Shown here in pieces: positions 28,134 to 36,657 of a stretch of DNA of 64,000 nucleotides. Under the pieces are notes generated by a model, which did no database searches, was not told the origin of the DNA, and worked only from the letters and a program-made list of their open reading frames with translations. A program made the translations under genes and the position numbers. Every line of letters starts with the position of its first letter. Position 1 is the stretch's first letter. This DNA is from Methylomagnum ishizawai (GTDB lineage: Bacteria; Pseudomonadota; Gammaproteobacteria; Methylococcales; Methylococcaceae). Location of the stretch: the NCBI RefSeq assembly GCF_019670005.1, contig NZ_AP019783.1:3560150-3624149 (forward strand), read 5' to 3'.

Positions 28134-28224
28134 ACTTTTGACGGCACCCGCCCCTCTTTCTTTCCGTACCGACGACTGGCCCCCCTTCCCGACGCTTCTC
28201 AACCATCGATCAGGAGACAGGCTC

Positions 28225-28905
28225 ATGGCCCTAACCGCCGAATCCCCCCGCAATTTCGAAACCAAGACGATCTGTTGTTTTGTCCTGGACGTGTCCGCTT
28301 CCATGGGAGGGGATCCCATCAAAGAATTGAATCGCGGCCTCAAAAGCTTCCACGAGGAAATACAAAACAACGAAACCACCGCGCAGCGCCTGGAGATCGC
28401 CATTGTCGCCTTCGACGACCAAGTGAAGGTCGTTCAACCGCCCGAACTGGTCGATAACTTCAGTCCCACCGAACTGGTCGTTGGCGGCACCACCAAGTTG
28501 GTCGATGGCGTGCGGGAAGCCCTGCGCCTAGTGGAAAACCGCAAGCAATGGTACCGGCAAACCGGCCAGCAATACCTGCGCCCCTGGATTGTGCTCATCA
28601 CCGATGGCGCCCCGGACCAGGGCCAAGACGTGCAAGGCTTGGCCCGCGAGATACGGGAAGGGATGGGCGGTAAAAAATTCATGTTCTTGGCGGTGGGCGT
28701 CAAAGGGGCGGATATGGACATGCTGCGCGGCATATCCGCCTCGCTGGAAGGACAACCGGTCGGCCCCTTCCCGCTGCAGGGGCTTAAATTCCACGAGTTC
28801 TTCGAATGGATGAGCGCCAGCATGTCGGTGGTTTCCGGTTCGGTTGAAGGCGACCGGGTGGCTTTGCCCAAGGTGGATAGCTGGATAGACGGCTTCCAGG
28901 TGTAG
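28225..28905 (+). CDS. vWA-domain protein, TerY/YegL-like
   Basis: The 226-residue protein is almost entirely one von Willebrand A domain. The metal-ion site is intact: DVSAS (Asp22, Ser24, Ser26), the GGTTK threonine and ITDGAPD. It has no signal peptide, so it is cytoplasmic. Size and sequence style match E. coli YegL and the TerY protein of TerY-P systems. It is followed by a PP2C phosphatase and a kinase in the same order as such triads. vWA proteins of this group are thought to serve as metal-dependent binding partners or kinase targets. AGGAG lies well placed before ATG 28225. Confidence 0.92.
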   Translation: MALTAESPRNFETKTICCFVLDVSASMGGDPIKELNRGLKSFHEEIQNNETTAQRLEIAIVAFDDQVKVVQPPELVDNFSPTELVVGGTTKLVDGVREALRLVENRKQWYRQTGQQYLRPWIVLITDGAPDQGQDVQGLAREIREGMGGKKFMFLAVGVKGADMDMLRGISASLEGQPVGPFPLQGLKFHEFFEWMSASMSVVSGSVEGDRVALPKVDSWIDGFQV

Positions 28906-28914
28906 TGCGGCGCC

Positions 28915-29778
28915 ATGGACGCCCCCTCCCCGGCCAGCGGAACCGCCCAAGCGGCATGGTTGCTATTGGCCCATTCGGCCATCGGTCGGCAGCACGTCAA
29001 AAACGGCGCGCCTTGCCAAGACGCCCACCGGCTCATCCCCGTGGAGGCCGGGCGCGGGGTCGCGGTGGTATGCGACGGCGCGGGAAGCGCCAAGGAATCC
29101 CAACTAGGCGCGTGGTTGGCCGCCAACCGGGCCGCGCACCTGTTCAAAGACCACATGCTCGCGACAGGCTGGCGGTTCCCCGCCGACCTCGATGAATGGC
29201 GGGCGGCCAGCCACGGCTTGATGCTGCAAACAGCCGGGTTCTTGCACCGGGTTGCCGCGGCGGCCCACCGCGAGTTCAAGGCCTTGGCCTGCACCGTGAT
29301 CGTGGTGGTTTATAGCCCATGCGGCGCGCTGGTTTGCCATATTGGCGACGGTCGCGCCGCCCTGCGCGATGGCCTAGGGATTTGGCGGGCGGCGATGACG
29401 CCCTTCAAAGGCGAAGAGGCCAACCAAACGATTTTCATCACTTCGGACCTGTGGCGGGAAAACCCGGCTTTCCTGGGGTGCCACCTGTTCGAGGAACCCA
29501 TTACCGGCTTTGCGCTGATGTCCGACGGTTGCGAAACCCATGCCTTCCAAATCAACCGATACGACGAGGAAAACGGGATTTATATTCAGTTGAACGATCC
29601 TTACCCGCCGTTTTTCGAACCGCTGCGGACACAGTTGCTCGAATTGCACCAACAGGGTCATCCCCAAGCCAAGCTGGATGAGGAATGGCGGGAATTCATC
29701 GAATCCGGCACGCGGGGCTTGCGATTGGAACCGGACGACAAAACCATGATCCTTGGCATTCTCAAGCCATGCCGATAG
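28915..29778 (+). CDS. PP2C-type Ser/Thr protein phosphatase, YegK-like
   Basis: The 287-residue protein has the PP2C metal-site motifs: CQDAH (34-38), VVCDGAGSAKES (51-62), HIGDGR (142-147), LMSDGCE (201-207) and DDKTM (274-278). All aspartates needed for two-metal catalysis appear present, so it should be active. It probably removes phosphate placed by the kinase encoded next. Its end overlaps the kinase start by ten bases. It starts nine bases after the vWA stop. The order vWA, PP2C, kinase fits YegL-YegK-YegI and TerY-P triads. Confidence 0.92.
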   Translation: MDAPSPASGTAQAAWLLLAHSAIGRQHVKNGAPCQDAHRLIPVEAGRGVAVVCDGAGSAKESQLGAWLAANRAAHLFKDHMLATGWRFPADLDEWRAASHGLMLQTAGFLHRVAAAAHREFKALACTVIVVVYSPCGALVCHIGDGRAALRDGLGIWRAAMTPFKGEEANQTIFITSDLWRENPAFLGCHLFEEPITGFALMSDGCETHAFQINRYDEENGIYIQLNDPYPPFFEPLRTQLLELHQQGHPQAKLDEEWREFIESGTRGLRLEPDDKTMILGILKPCR

Positions 29779-30854
29779 TTTATTCCCCGCGCTTCGGCAA
29801 GCTAGAGGTGGACGACCAGCCCTTCGCCAAAGGCGGCGAAGGCGCGGCGCATCGATTGACCCGACCGCCCCTGGAATTACGCGACCACTGCGCGAAACTC
29901 TATTTCGACAAATACCGGACCAAGGAGCGCCGCAAAAAACTCGAATTTATGGTACGGAATCCACCCTCCGATCTGCGCCGCGAGCGGCTCATGGTATGTT
30001 GGCCGGTCGATATATTATTTGATGGCCCCCGCCGCGGCCGGTTTCTCGGCTTCTTGATGCCGCTGGCGTGGCCGGATAGCGCCTCGCTTTACGGAGCCTG
30101 CCTAGCCAAACCGGGTCCCAAATCCCCGCCATGGCTCGCCGCCAAATTTGACCGGGTCACCCCGGCGGGGCGCACGGCCCGTTTGAAGCTTATCGTCAAT
30201 ATCGCCGGTGCCTTGCACAGCATCCATGCGACGGGTAATTACGTGCTGGTGGATATGAAGCCACAAAACATCTTATTCACCCATGACGCCAAGATAGCCA
30301 TTGTCGATTTGGATTCGATACAAATCATGGACAACCAAAATATTTTATTCCGGGCGCAAGTGGCAACGCCCGAATATACCCCACCGGAAGCCACCACCCT
30401 CAAACCAGACAGGGACCGCATCCCGGAATCCTGGGATAGGTTTTCGATGGCCGTTATATTCTATCAGTTGCTACTGGGATTGCACCCTTACTCCGCCAGT
30501 TTCAAGGGGGATTACATGGATGTCACCACCCCTACCCAAGCGATCCAGCAAGGGTTGTTCGTACATGGTAGGAAACGGCATGACCTGCATGCGCTCCCTT
30601 CCCCCCACCTGGATTTCGACCATCTCGACCCAGCGCTTAAAGATTTATTCATGCGGGCGTTCGATAAGGGGTTCCGCCGTCTGAGATTGCGCCCCTCCGC
30701 CAAGGATTGGGGAGAGACTATTTACGGTTTACTCATGGCTACGGCCCCGCCCACGGTGGATCAAACCTATTTTACGCCACAACTCGAACAGCTATTAAAA
30801 AAAGGGATTCATTCCATACAGTTGTTTATCCAGTATTTGGCAACCACCCGATGA
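29769..30854 (+). CDS. Divergent Ser/Thr protein kinase, YegI-like
   Basis: The 361-residue protein has a kinase-like fold with altered signatures. The glycine loop is KGGEG (21-25) and the likely ATP lysine is Lys43 in CAKLY. The catalytic loop reads LVDMKPQN (160-167): the Asp, Lys and Asn are kept but the usual His-Arg is lost. The metal loop is DLDS (180-183) instead of DFG, and PPE at 205-207 replaces APE. No transmembrane segment or zinc ribbon is seen. The C-terminal 100 residues are helical. YegI-type kinases share these changes and can still be active, so catalysis is likely but not shown. The gene overlaps the phosphatase by ten bases and the channel gene by four. Base composition falls to about 50% G+C. 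Confidence 0.88.
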   Translation: MPIVYSPRFGKLEVDDQPFAKGGEGAAHRLTRPPLELRDHCAKLYFDKYRTKERRKKLEFMVRNPPSDLRRERLMVCWPVDILFDGPRRGRFLGFLMPLAWPDSASLYGACLAKPGPKSPPWLAAKFDRVTPAGRTARLKLIVNIAGALHSIHATGNYVLVDMKPQNILFTHDAKIAIVDLDSIQIMDNQNILFRAQVATPEYTPPEATTLKPDRDRIPESWDRFSMAVIFYQLLLGLHPYSASFKGDYMDVTTPTQAIQQGLFVHGRKRHDLHALPSPHLDFDHLDPALKDLFMRAFDKGFRRLRLRPSAKDWGETIYGLLMATAPPTVDQTYFTPQLEQLLKKGIHSIQLFIQYLATTR

Positions 30855-32395
30855 GCATCGAAACCGCTTTTATTATTGCTTGGGTTTCGGCAATATCCTT
30901 ATATGCCTCATTTTATCTCATCACGCTACATCAGCATTGGCAAAAAATCTGCCTGGATTTAAATACCCATAAAATCCCCGCTTTGGATAGGCACCGCAAA
31001 ACCATAGGCAGGCATCACGGCCTGACTCGAAACACTAGTTTCGTCCGAACAGCGGACTTCGTCAATCTACAAAGCATATCCGAGGACGCCGACCTTAACC
31101 TACGGTTCTATTTGGCAATGCCGAGTTTTCTTGTCGGCTTGGGGGTATTGGGAACATTCATTGGCTTCTCTATGACCCTATGGTCGATTGATAATATTTT
31201 GAGCAATGCCGACCCCACCGCGGGCATGAAACAATTATTCACCTCGGTGAAAGCCGCGTTCCTGACCTCCGTGGCCGGAATGTTCTGGTCCCTGATGTTT
31301 TCAAAATATGAAAAAATTGTTTTCAATAATCTTGAGCAAAAAATCCAAAGCCTATGCGTCCGCTGGGATACACAGTATTATAAATCCCACGATGAATACA
31401 TCAGGGATATTATGTTCTCGCTCAGCACCAATCTTGAGACTAGATTGAAAGATAGCATTGAAAGCGGATTCAAGGCTATCGCGGGCAATATCGAAATCCT
31501 ATTGAAAGCACCAACCGACGCATTAAGAAACCAAGCCCAAAGCCTCAAGGAGCAGTTGTCTGCCTGGGAGAAATCCATGCATGAATCGACAAGGCAAGTC
31601 AAAACCCTACTAGACGGCGTGGAGGATAGAATGAAATCCGGCATAGACGCTAGTTTCAGGACTATCGCGACCAACCTGACGGACTTGCTGAAAGCGCCAA
31701 CCGAAGCGCTAGCCGATCAATCCGATAGTTTGAAAAGTCAATTGAAAAACTGGGAGACCTCGCTTTATAGGCAAATACAAACCCTCCAAACCGCCACCAA
31801 CAACATAAAATCGATTCTGGACCAGATAGATCATCGGATTGTGCTTATTAACGACCATATCCAATCCATCGATATCGAAGCGCAGGCGCACTCCCAAAAA
31901 TGGACGGACGCTTTTAAAGCCCAAGCCAATGCGCTACAACAACAAGCGCAATCCGCCGACAATATCCGGGATAGCCTAGCCGGTATCCCCGCCATGTTTT
32001 CCCAGTTTGATGGCATTCTAGATGCCTTGAATAACATGGTCCATCCACTCAGCCGAGCCGAAGCCGCCTTAACCCAGGGTGCCCATAACTTGTCCACCTC
32101 CGTGAACACCATTAACCAATGGGCACCCGCAACTTTGCAGCAACTTAACGGAAATACCCAAAACCTTCGTCAAGTTGTAGATGCATTGGAACAAACCATA
32201 GTCCGTGAAAATACGGAACTGCGGGCGTCCATCAATGATTTGAAACCGGTTATAGATAGCCTAATCAACGACTTTGACGATTCCATAGAGGAACGTTTGC
32301 GGCGCACCAACAAGCTTTTGGAGGCATATTTTAAGGAGATTGATAAAATCGCAACCAGCATCATGCGTGTTTATACCAGCCCCACAAAACCATGA
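30851..32395 (+). CDS. MotA/TolQ/ExbB-type channel protein with long helical tail (ZorA-like)
   Basis: The 514-residue protein has a membrane helix at 6-27, a second at about 90-112 with VGLGVLGTFIGFSMTLWSI, and a third at about 130-150 (VKAAFLTSVAGMFWSLMF). This is the MotA/ExbB stator arrangement. Residues 155-514 are a long helical tail, expected to project into the cytoplasm as in ZorA. The tail contains a duplication: residues 196-243 and 258-305 match at 25 of 48 positions, with LLKAPT and SLK.QL..WE shared. The ATG overlaps the kinase stop by four bases. Three sampled 60-base lines here and in the next gene contain 24-26 G+C, against about 38-42 in the flanks, suggesting acquisition from another genome. 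Confidence 0.88.
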   Translation: MSIETAFIIAWVSAISLYASFYLITLHQHWQKICLDLNTHKIPALDRHRKTIGRHHGLTRNTSFVRTADFVNLQSISEDADLNLRFYLAMPSFLVGLGVLGTFIGFSMTLWSIDNILSNADPTAGMKQLFTSVKAAFLTSVAGMFWSLMFSKYEKIVFNNLEQKIQSLCVRWDTQYYKSHDEYIRDIMFSLSTNLETRLKDSIESGFKAIAGNIEILLKAPTDALRNQAQSLKEQLSAWEKSMHESTRQVKTLLDGVEDRMKSGIDASFRTIATNLTDLLKAPTEALADQSDSLKSQLKNWETSLYRQIQTLQTATNNIKSILDQIDHRIVLINDHIQSIDIEAQAHSQKWTDAFKAQANALQQQAQSADNIRDSLAGIPAMFSQFDGILDALNNMVHPLSRAEAALTQGAHNLSTSVNTINQWAPATLQQLNGNTQNLRQVVDALEQTIVRENTELRASINDLKPVIDSLINDFDDSIEERLRRTNKLLEAYFKEIDKIATSIMRVYTSPTKP

Positions 32396-32404
32396 TGCGC
32401 CACC

Positions 32405-33175
32405 ATGAGCACCGACGATCATAATGTATATTCATTATCCATCGCGGACGCGATGGCGGCCATGATGCTAATTTTCACATTGGTACTGTTGGCATTAATG
32501 CTGCACCGGGGAAATATGAAAGAGAAGGATGCTGAAATCGCCAGGCTGCGCGACCAATTCAAAGAGGTCGGCAACTACTTCAGCATGAAGGATAAAATAT
32601 ACGACGCGTTGATTTCCGAATTTTCCGGTGACTTGAAAGAATGGAATGCGCGGATTGACAAAGGCACGTTGGCATTTATTTTGGAGAACTCCAAGAATGG
32701 CTTTGATCCGGGAAAATCCGATATTCCATTGGAGTTTCAAAATATGCTGAATCAGTTTGTACCCCGCTATTTAAATGTCATCCGCAACTTCAAGGACAAC
32801 GTCTATGAAATCCGCATCGAGGGCCATACCTCCAGCGAATGGAGTAACAAACTATCGGAATGCCAAATAGAGGCCGACAGCGAATTGTGCAAAAAAACAA
32901 CCTACCTTAAAAACATGGCCCTCTCTCAAGACCGCGCCATGTCGGTTTTAAACCATATCCTCCTAATGGATACCATACAAGAGGCTGGTTGGGTGCGCTC
33001 GAAAATAACCGCCATCGGACTATCTTCCAGCCATTTGCTATGCGGCGAGAAGAAAACGCCCTGCGCCAACCAACCGTGGGAGCAAGAAAACAGGGAAGCG
33101 TCCAGAAGGGTTGAATTCAGCATCAGGACGGATGTGGAAAGCAAGATCAAGAATATACAAAACACAAAAAACTGA
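32405..33175 (+). CDS. OmpA/MotB-type peptidoglycan-binding partner (ZorB-like)
   Basis: The 256-residue protein has one N-terminal membrane helix (about 12-34, ADAMAAMMLIFTLVLLALML) with an aspartate, Asp15, placed like the ion-binding Asp of MotB and ZorB. A short helical linker follows, then an OmpA-like domain (about 115-245) with EGHTS (139-143), LSQDRA (173-178) and NREASRRVEF (229-238). That domain should grip peptidoglycan in the periplasm. With the preceding gene it forms a stator pair that could conduct protons or sodium. It starts nine bases after that gene and ends the cassette. G+C content is low. Confidence 0.88.
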   Translation: MSTDDHNVYSLSIADAMAAMMLIFTLVLLALMLHRGNMKEKDAEIARLRDQFKEVGNYFSMKDKIYDALISEFSGDLKEWNARIDKGTLAFILENSKNGFDPGKSDIPLEFQNMLNQFVPRYLNVIRNFKDNVYEIRIEGHTSSEWSNKLSECQIEADSELCKKTTYLKNMALSQDRAMSVLNHILLMDTIQEAGWVRSKITAIGLSSSHLLCGEKKTPCANQPWEQENREASRRVEFSIRTDVESKIKNIQNTKN

Positions 33176-33223
33176 GCGATGGCATAACCGGCCAAAATCC
33201 TTATAATTGCGCCACGCCCACCG

Positions 33224-34951
33224 CTATGGCCCTCGGGGATGCAAGGTTTTCCCATCCTTCCCCGCGGCGTCCGCATCGACCACCCCCTGCGCCAAGCCCG
33301 CAAGACTCCCCCCCTTCATCCCCAAATCATTCAGCAAGGCATCCACCAAGGGCTGCTGCGCCCGGTAGCTCAAGGCCGCGCTTACCGCCTGCTCGGCCAG
33401 ATTGCCGCCCCCGCCGGGATTGCCGCCCTCGCCGCCCCCGGCCACCCGGCCCAACCCATCGACCTGGATGATCTTGATGCCGTCGATCCGCTGCATAGGC
33501 TCGACGCTCTTGGCGATGATGCCCGGCAGGGCTTGGATCAAGGCCAGCCTGACCTGCATGGCGATCTGCTCCGCCGATAAGGTGTTGATGGCCTCGTTGA
33601 TCTGGCGCTTGCCCATGGCCTCCACCTCGTAGGCCACCCGGTCGGCTTCCGCCTTGGTCTTCACCGCTTCGGCCTGGTCCTCGGCGGCTTGCTTCTGCGC
33701 CGAGGCGGCGATCTTCACGCCGATGGCCTGTTGCTCAGCCTCGCGGCTGGCCTCGACCAGGGCGATGGCCTTGTCGCGCTCGGCCACGGCGGTCTCGCGG
33801 GCGGTCTTCACCGCTTCCTCGGCGGTGACCGCCTCGGCCCGCGCCTTGTTGGCCTGGGCCTCGGCCTGGGATTGCTCCTCGGATTTCCGGGCGATGGACA
33901 CCGCCTTGTCCTGCTCGGCGATCTGCATCACCTTCTGCTGGTTGATGCGGGCCACTTCGACCTGTTGTTGGGCGTCGATTTCCTTCTGCTTGATGAGCCG
34001 GTCGCGCTCCACCTCGGCTTCCTTGACCTGGCGCTCGGCGGCGATGCGGGATTGGTCGATCTGCTGTTGGGAAGTGATCTTGGCCTGTTGCGCCTCGCGG
34101 TTCTTCTCGGCTTCGGTGGCGGCGATCAGGGCGGCTTGTTCGGCGCGGGTCTTGGCGACATTGGCCGCCTGCTCCGCTTGTTGGCGGGCGATGGCTTGTT
34201 GTTGTTCCAGGCGCAGGAATTCCTGCTGGCGGTCGATCTCCAGTTTCTGCTGTTCGGCGGCGAGGTTCTTCTGGCGCACCGCCATCTGGGTGTCCTGCTC
34301 GATCTCGTTGCGCTCCTTGCGGCGGCGCTCGGTCTCCTGGGTCAGGCGGGTCAAGCCCTCGGCGTCAAAGGCGTTGTTGGGGTTGAAGAATTCCTTGCCG
34401 GTCTGGTCCAGGCTGGTGAGCGACACGCTTTCCAGTTCCAGGCCGTTCTTGAGCAAATCCTCGCTGACGGCGTTCTGCACGCCCTGCACGAAATCCTGGC
34501 GGGCGTCCTGCAATTGCTGCATGGTCATGGTGGCGGCGGTGGCGCGCAGCGAATCGACGAACTTGTCCTCCACCAATTCCTTGAGGGCCATGGGGTCCAG
34601 GGTGCGCTGGCCCAGGGTCTGGGCGGCGTTGGCGATGGCCTCGGCATTGGGCATGACCCGGACGAAGAACGCGGCGACGATATCCACCCGTAGCCGGTCC
34701 TGGGTGATGAGGCTGGCGTTGCCGCCCCGGTGGACTTCCAGCTTGAGGGTGTTCATGTTGACCGGGATGGTGCCGTGGAAGATCGGCAGCACCAAGGCGC
34801 CGCCGTCCATGACGACCTTCTGTCCGCCCAGCCCGGTGCGGACGAAGGCGACCTCCTTGGAAGCCCGTTGGTATAGGCGCGATAGCACCAGCCCGATGGC
34901 GAGCAATCCGACGAGGCAGGCGGCGATGAGGATGGAGATTTCGACCAGCAT
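33224..34951 (-). CDS. yqiK: Flotillin-family SPFH protein (YqiK-like)
   Basis: The 575-residue protein has an N-terminal membrane helix (ILIAACLVGLLAIGLVLS), an SPFH domain (about 30-205) and a Glu/Ala/Gln-rich coiled coil (about 205-460). The conserved flotillin C-terminus (AEQIAMQVRLALIQALPGIIAKSVEPM) and a Gly-rich tail follow. Such proteins form cages or scaffolds in the inner membrane and organise membrane domains. The gene follows a YqiJ-like and a PspA-like gene on the same strand, a recurrent membrane-stress cluster. GGAG lies about eight bases before the ATG. Confidence 0.94.
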   Translation of the reverse strand: MLVEISILIAACLVGLLAIGLVLSRLYQRASKEVAFVRTGLGGQKVVMDGGALVLPIFHGTIPVNMNTLKLEVHRGGNASLITQDRLRVDIVAAFFVRVMPNAEAIANAAQTLGQRTLDPMALKELVEDKFVDSLRATAATMTMQQLQDARQDFVQGVQNAVSEDLLKNGLELESVSLTSLDQTGKEFFNPNNAFDAEGLTRLTQETERRRKERNEIEQDTQMAVRQKNLAAEQQKLEIDRQQEFLRLEQQQAIARQQAEQAANVAKTRAEQAALIAATEAEKNREAQQAKITSQQQIDQSRIAAERQVKEAEVERDRLIKQKEIDAQQQVEVARINQQKVMQIAEQDKAVSIARKSEEQSQAEAQANKARAEAVTAEEAVKTARETAVAERDKAIALVEASREAEQQAIGVKIAASAQKQAAEDQAEAVKTKAEADRVAYEVEAMGKRQINEAINTLSAEQIAMQVRLALIQALPGIIAKSVEPMQRIDGIKIIQVDGLGRVAGGGEGGNPGGGGNLAEQAVSAALSYRAQQPLVDALLNDLGMKGGSLAGLAQGVVDADAAGKDGKTLHPRGP

Positions 34952-35004
34952 AGGGGGTCTCCGGGGATATCGTTGAGGGAGGGGGAAGCGGCGGCGGAAC
35001 CGGG

Positions 35005-35640
35005 TTAGGACCCGAGCAAGCCGGGCCGGGGATTGGCGATGGCGCGGAACCGGCTACCCCCGGCCCGCCGCACCAGCAAAACTTCGCTGCCCGCCGCGAA
35101 TTCGGTGTCGCCGTCGTCCGGTTCCACCATGACGTAATGGGTACGGCCCAGGGCGTCCCGCACCCGCGCCTGGGCGGGCCGACCCAAGCGGGCGGTGCCG
35201 GTAACGACGATGGCGATGCGCCCCGCCAATTCGTCCAGCGACACCGCGAAGGTCTCGTCCTTGGGCAGGATCCGGCCCAAGGCTCCGCCCAGGGTCCGCA
35301 CGGCGGGCACGGCCAGGACCACCGCCCCCGCCGCCACCAGCGGCAAGGGCAGGAACCCGCCGAACCAGCGCCGCGCCATCATCTGGGCGGCGAAGCCGAC
35401 CACGCCGAACGCGGTGAGGAACACGATCAAGAGGATGGTCAAGGGCACTTTGCCGAGATGCAGCCAACCCAACCAGCCGTCGGCGTCGGGTCCGTGGAGG
35501 TCGGGCAGCCAATGCTCGGCCCAACCGGACAGCCCGCCCTGGCCCAGCAACAAGCCGAGGCTCTCGACCACGGCCAGTCCCAGGACCAAGCCGATGGCGG
35601 CGGTGAACAGCCAAGTGGCCGGATCGAAGAACAAGTCCAT
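35005..35640 (-). CDS. yqiJ: YqiJ-like OB-fold membrane protein
   Basis: The 211-residue product has about three to four membrane helices (ATWLFTAAIGLVLGLAVVE; VPLTILLIVFLTAFGVVGFA; LPLVAAGAVVLAVPAV) followed by an OB-fold NfeD-like C-terminal domain (LAGRIAIVVTGTARLG, FAAGSEVLLVRRAGG). YqiJ and NfeD proteins partner with flotillins. The ATG at 35640 lies two bases beyond the stop of the PspA-like gene and the flotillin follows 53 bases later, consistent with one operon. Confidence 0.88.
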   Translation of the reverse strand: MDLFFDPATWLFTAAIGLVLGLAVVESLGLLLGQGGLSGWAEHWLPDLHGPDADGWLGWLHLGKVPLTILLIVFLTAFGVVGFAAQMMARRWFGGFLPLPLVAAGAVVLAVPAVRTLGGALGRILPKDETFAVSLDELAGRIAIVVTGTARLGRPAQARVRDALGRTHYVMVEPDDGDTEFAAGSEVLLVRRAGGSRFRAIANPRPGLLGS

Positions 35641-35642
35641 GC

Positions 35643-36314
35643 CTAGCCTTCCCGCCGGGCCTTGAGTTGGGCGAGGCGGGCTTCGATGGCGTGGTCGCGG
35701 GCCAGTTCGGCGAGTTCCTTGAGCTTGGCCGCTTCCGCCGCGTCGGCCCGCGCCGCCGCCGGGACCACGCCGGTTTCCCGCGCCAAGACCCGCCCGAACA
35801 CGGCTTCGGCCTGTTCCACCCGGCCCGCGCTGGTGTCCGCGCCGCCGCCGACCGGTCCGCGTTGCTGGGCGGCGCGGGCGGCGATGAAGTCGCGCAGGGC
35901 GTCTTCCATATCGCGCTTCTTGGCTTGCAGGGCCAGCAGATAGCTTTCCAATTCCTGGCCATCGCGGACGGCATCGGCGATGGCCTGGTCCAGCACCGGC
36001 TTCTGGGCCTCGATATCGAGCTGCTTGGCGATGCCGGCCCGCGATAAGCCGTCCTCGCCCCGCTCCACCGCCACCGCGATTTGCGCCGCGAGTTCGCCGT
36101 GCCGGGTTTCCAGCCGGGCCAGATGGGATTCCGCCAGATGGCGGTGGGCCAGCGCCTTGCCCAGTTCGGCGCGGACTTCGTCCATGGCCAGGTCCACCTC
36201 GCGGATGGCCTGGGCCATGGCCGCTTCCGGCGCGGCCTGCTCCATGGCGTCCAAGAGCGCGTGCAGGCCACCGCCGACGATGCGGGTGACGCGGGTCGAA
36301 ATCGATTCTTTCAT
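35643..36314 (-). CDS. PspA/IM30 family protein (YjfJ-like)
   Basis: The 223-residue, wholly helical protein fits the PspA/IM30 family. The N-terminus KESISTRVTRIVGGGLHALL and EAAMAQAIREVDLAMDEVRA match PspA-type helices, and the long coiled coil continues to the end. PspA proteins bind stressed inner membranes and stabilise proton tightness. AGGAGG is placed before the ATG at 36314. It is the first gene of the PspA-YqiJ-flotillin operon, which faces the vWA/kinase/motor cassette tail to tail. Confidence 0.9.
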   Translation of the reverse strand: MKESISTRVTRIVGGGLHALLDAMEQAAPEAAMAQAIREVDLAMDEVRAELGKALAHRHLAESHLARLETRHGELAAQIAVAVERGEDGLSRAGIAKQLDIEAQKPVLDQAIADAVRDGQELESYLLALQAKKRDMEDALRDFIAARAAQQRGPVGGGADTSAGRVEQAEAVFGRVLARETGVVPAAARADAAEAAKLKELAELARDHAIEARLAQLKARREG

Positions 36315-36657
36315 GGTCGGTCCTCCTGTCGTGGGAAAACACCGGGTCGGCGACGGCTCGCGCCAAACCCGGTTAAGCATAGCGCCGTTCCGGCCGGAAC
36401 CCCTGGACTTGCCGCCCATTCCGGCCCTTTGGGATAGGGCGATGAATCGCTTTCCAAGCGTTGGCCATTCCGGCAAGTATGCCGAAATCCAGCACGGGGA
36501 CGTGGAAACATCCAACCCGCGGCATCACGGGCGATCCTCCCTGGCCTGGATCCCGGCGCTATTCGGCGATGCCGATGGCGGGCGTCCACACCCAGCCGGT
36601 AAGATGAACCGACCGGCCCCTCCTACAGGCCCGAACCTTCCCGACCATGGAGACGGG
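36315..36657. other. Divergent gap between the PspA-like and multihaem genes
   Basis: It should contain promoters for both directions, but no hexamer pair stands out. No gene or repeat is supported. Confidence 0.4.

Noticed and set aside
27941..28147. Minus-strand open frame of 68 residues over the tRNA-Ser
   Set aside because: It is the antisense of the tRNA and its terminator; the RERDSNPR text is a well-known artefact of translated tRNA-Ser genes.
33202..33207. TATAAT between the OmpA-like gene and the flotillin gene
   Set aside because: It lies between convergent genes with no plus-strand gene downstream and no -35 box, so a promoter call is not supported.
33654..34976. 440-residue plus-strand open frame rich in Ser, Cys and Ala
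   Set aside because: It is the shadow of the coiled coil of the flotillin gene; low complexity reflects the repeated Glu/Ala/Gln codons on the other strand.
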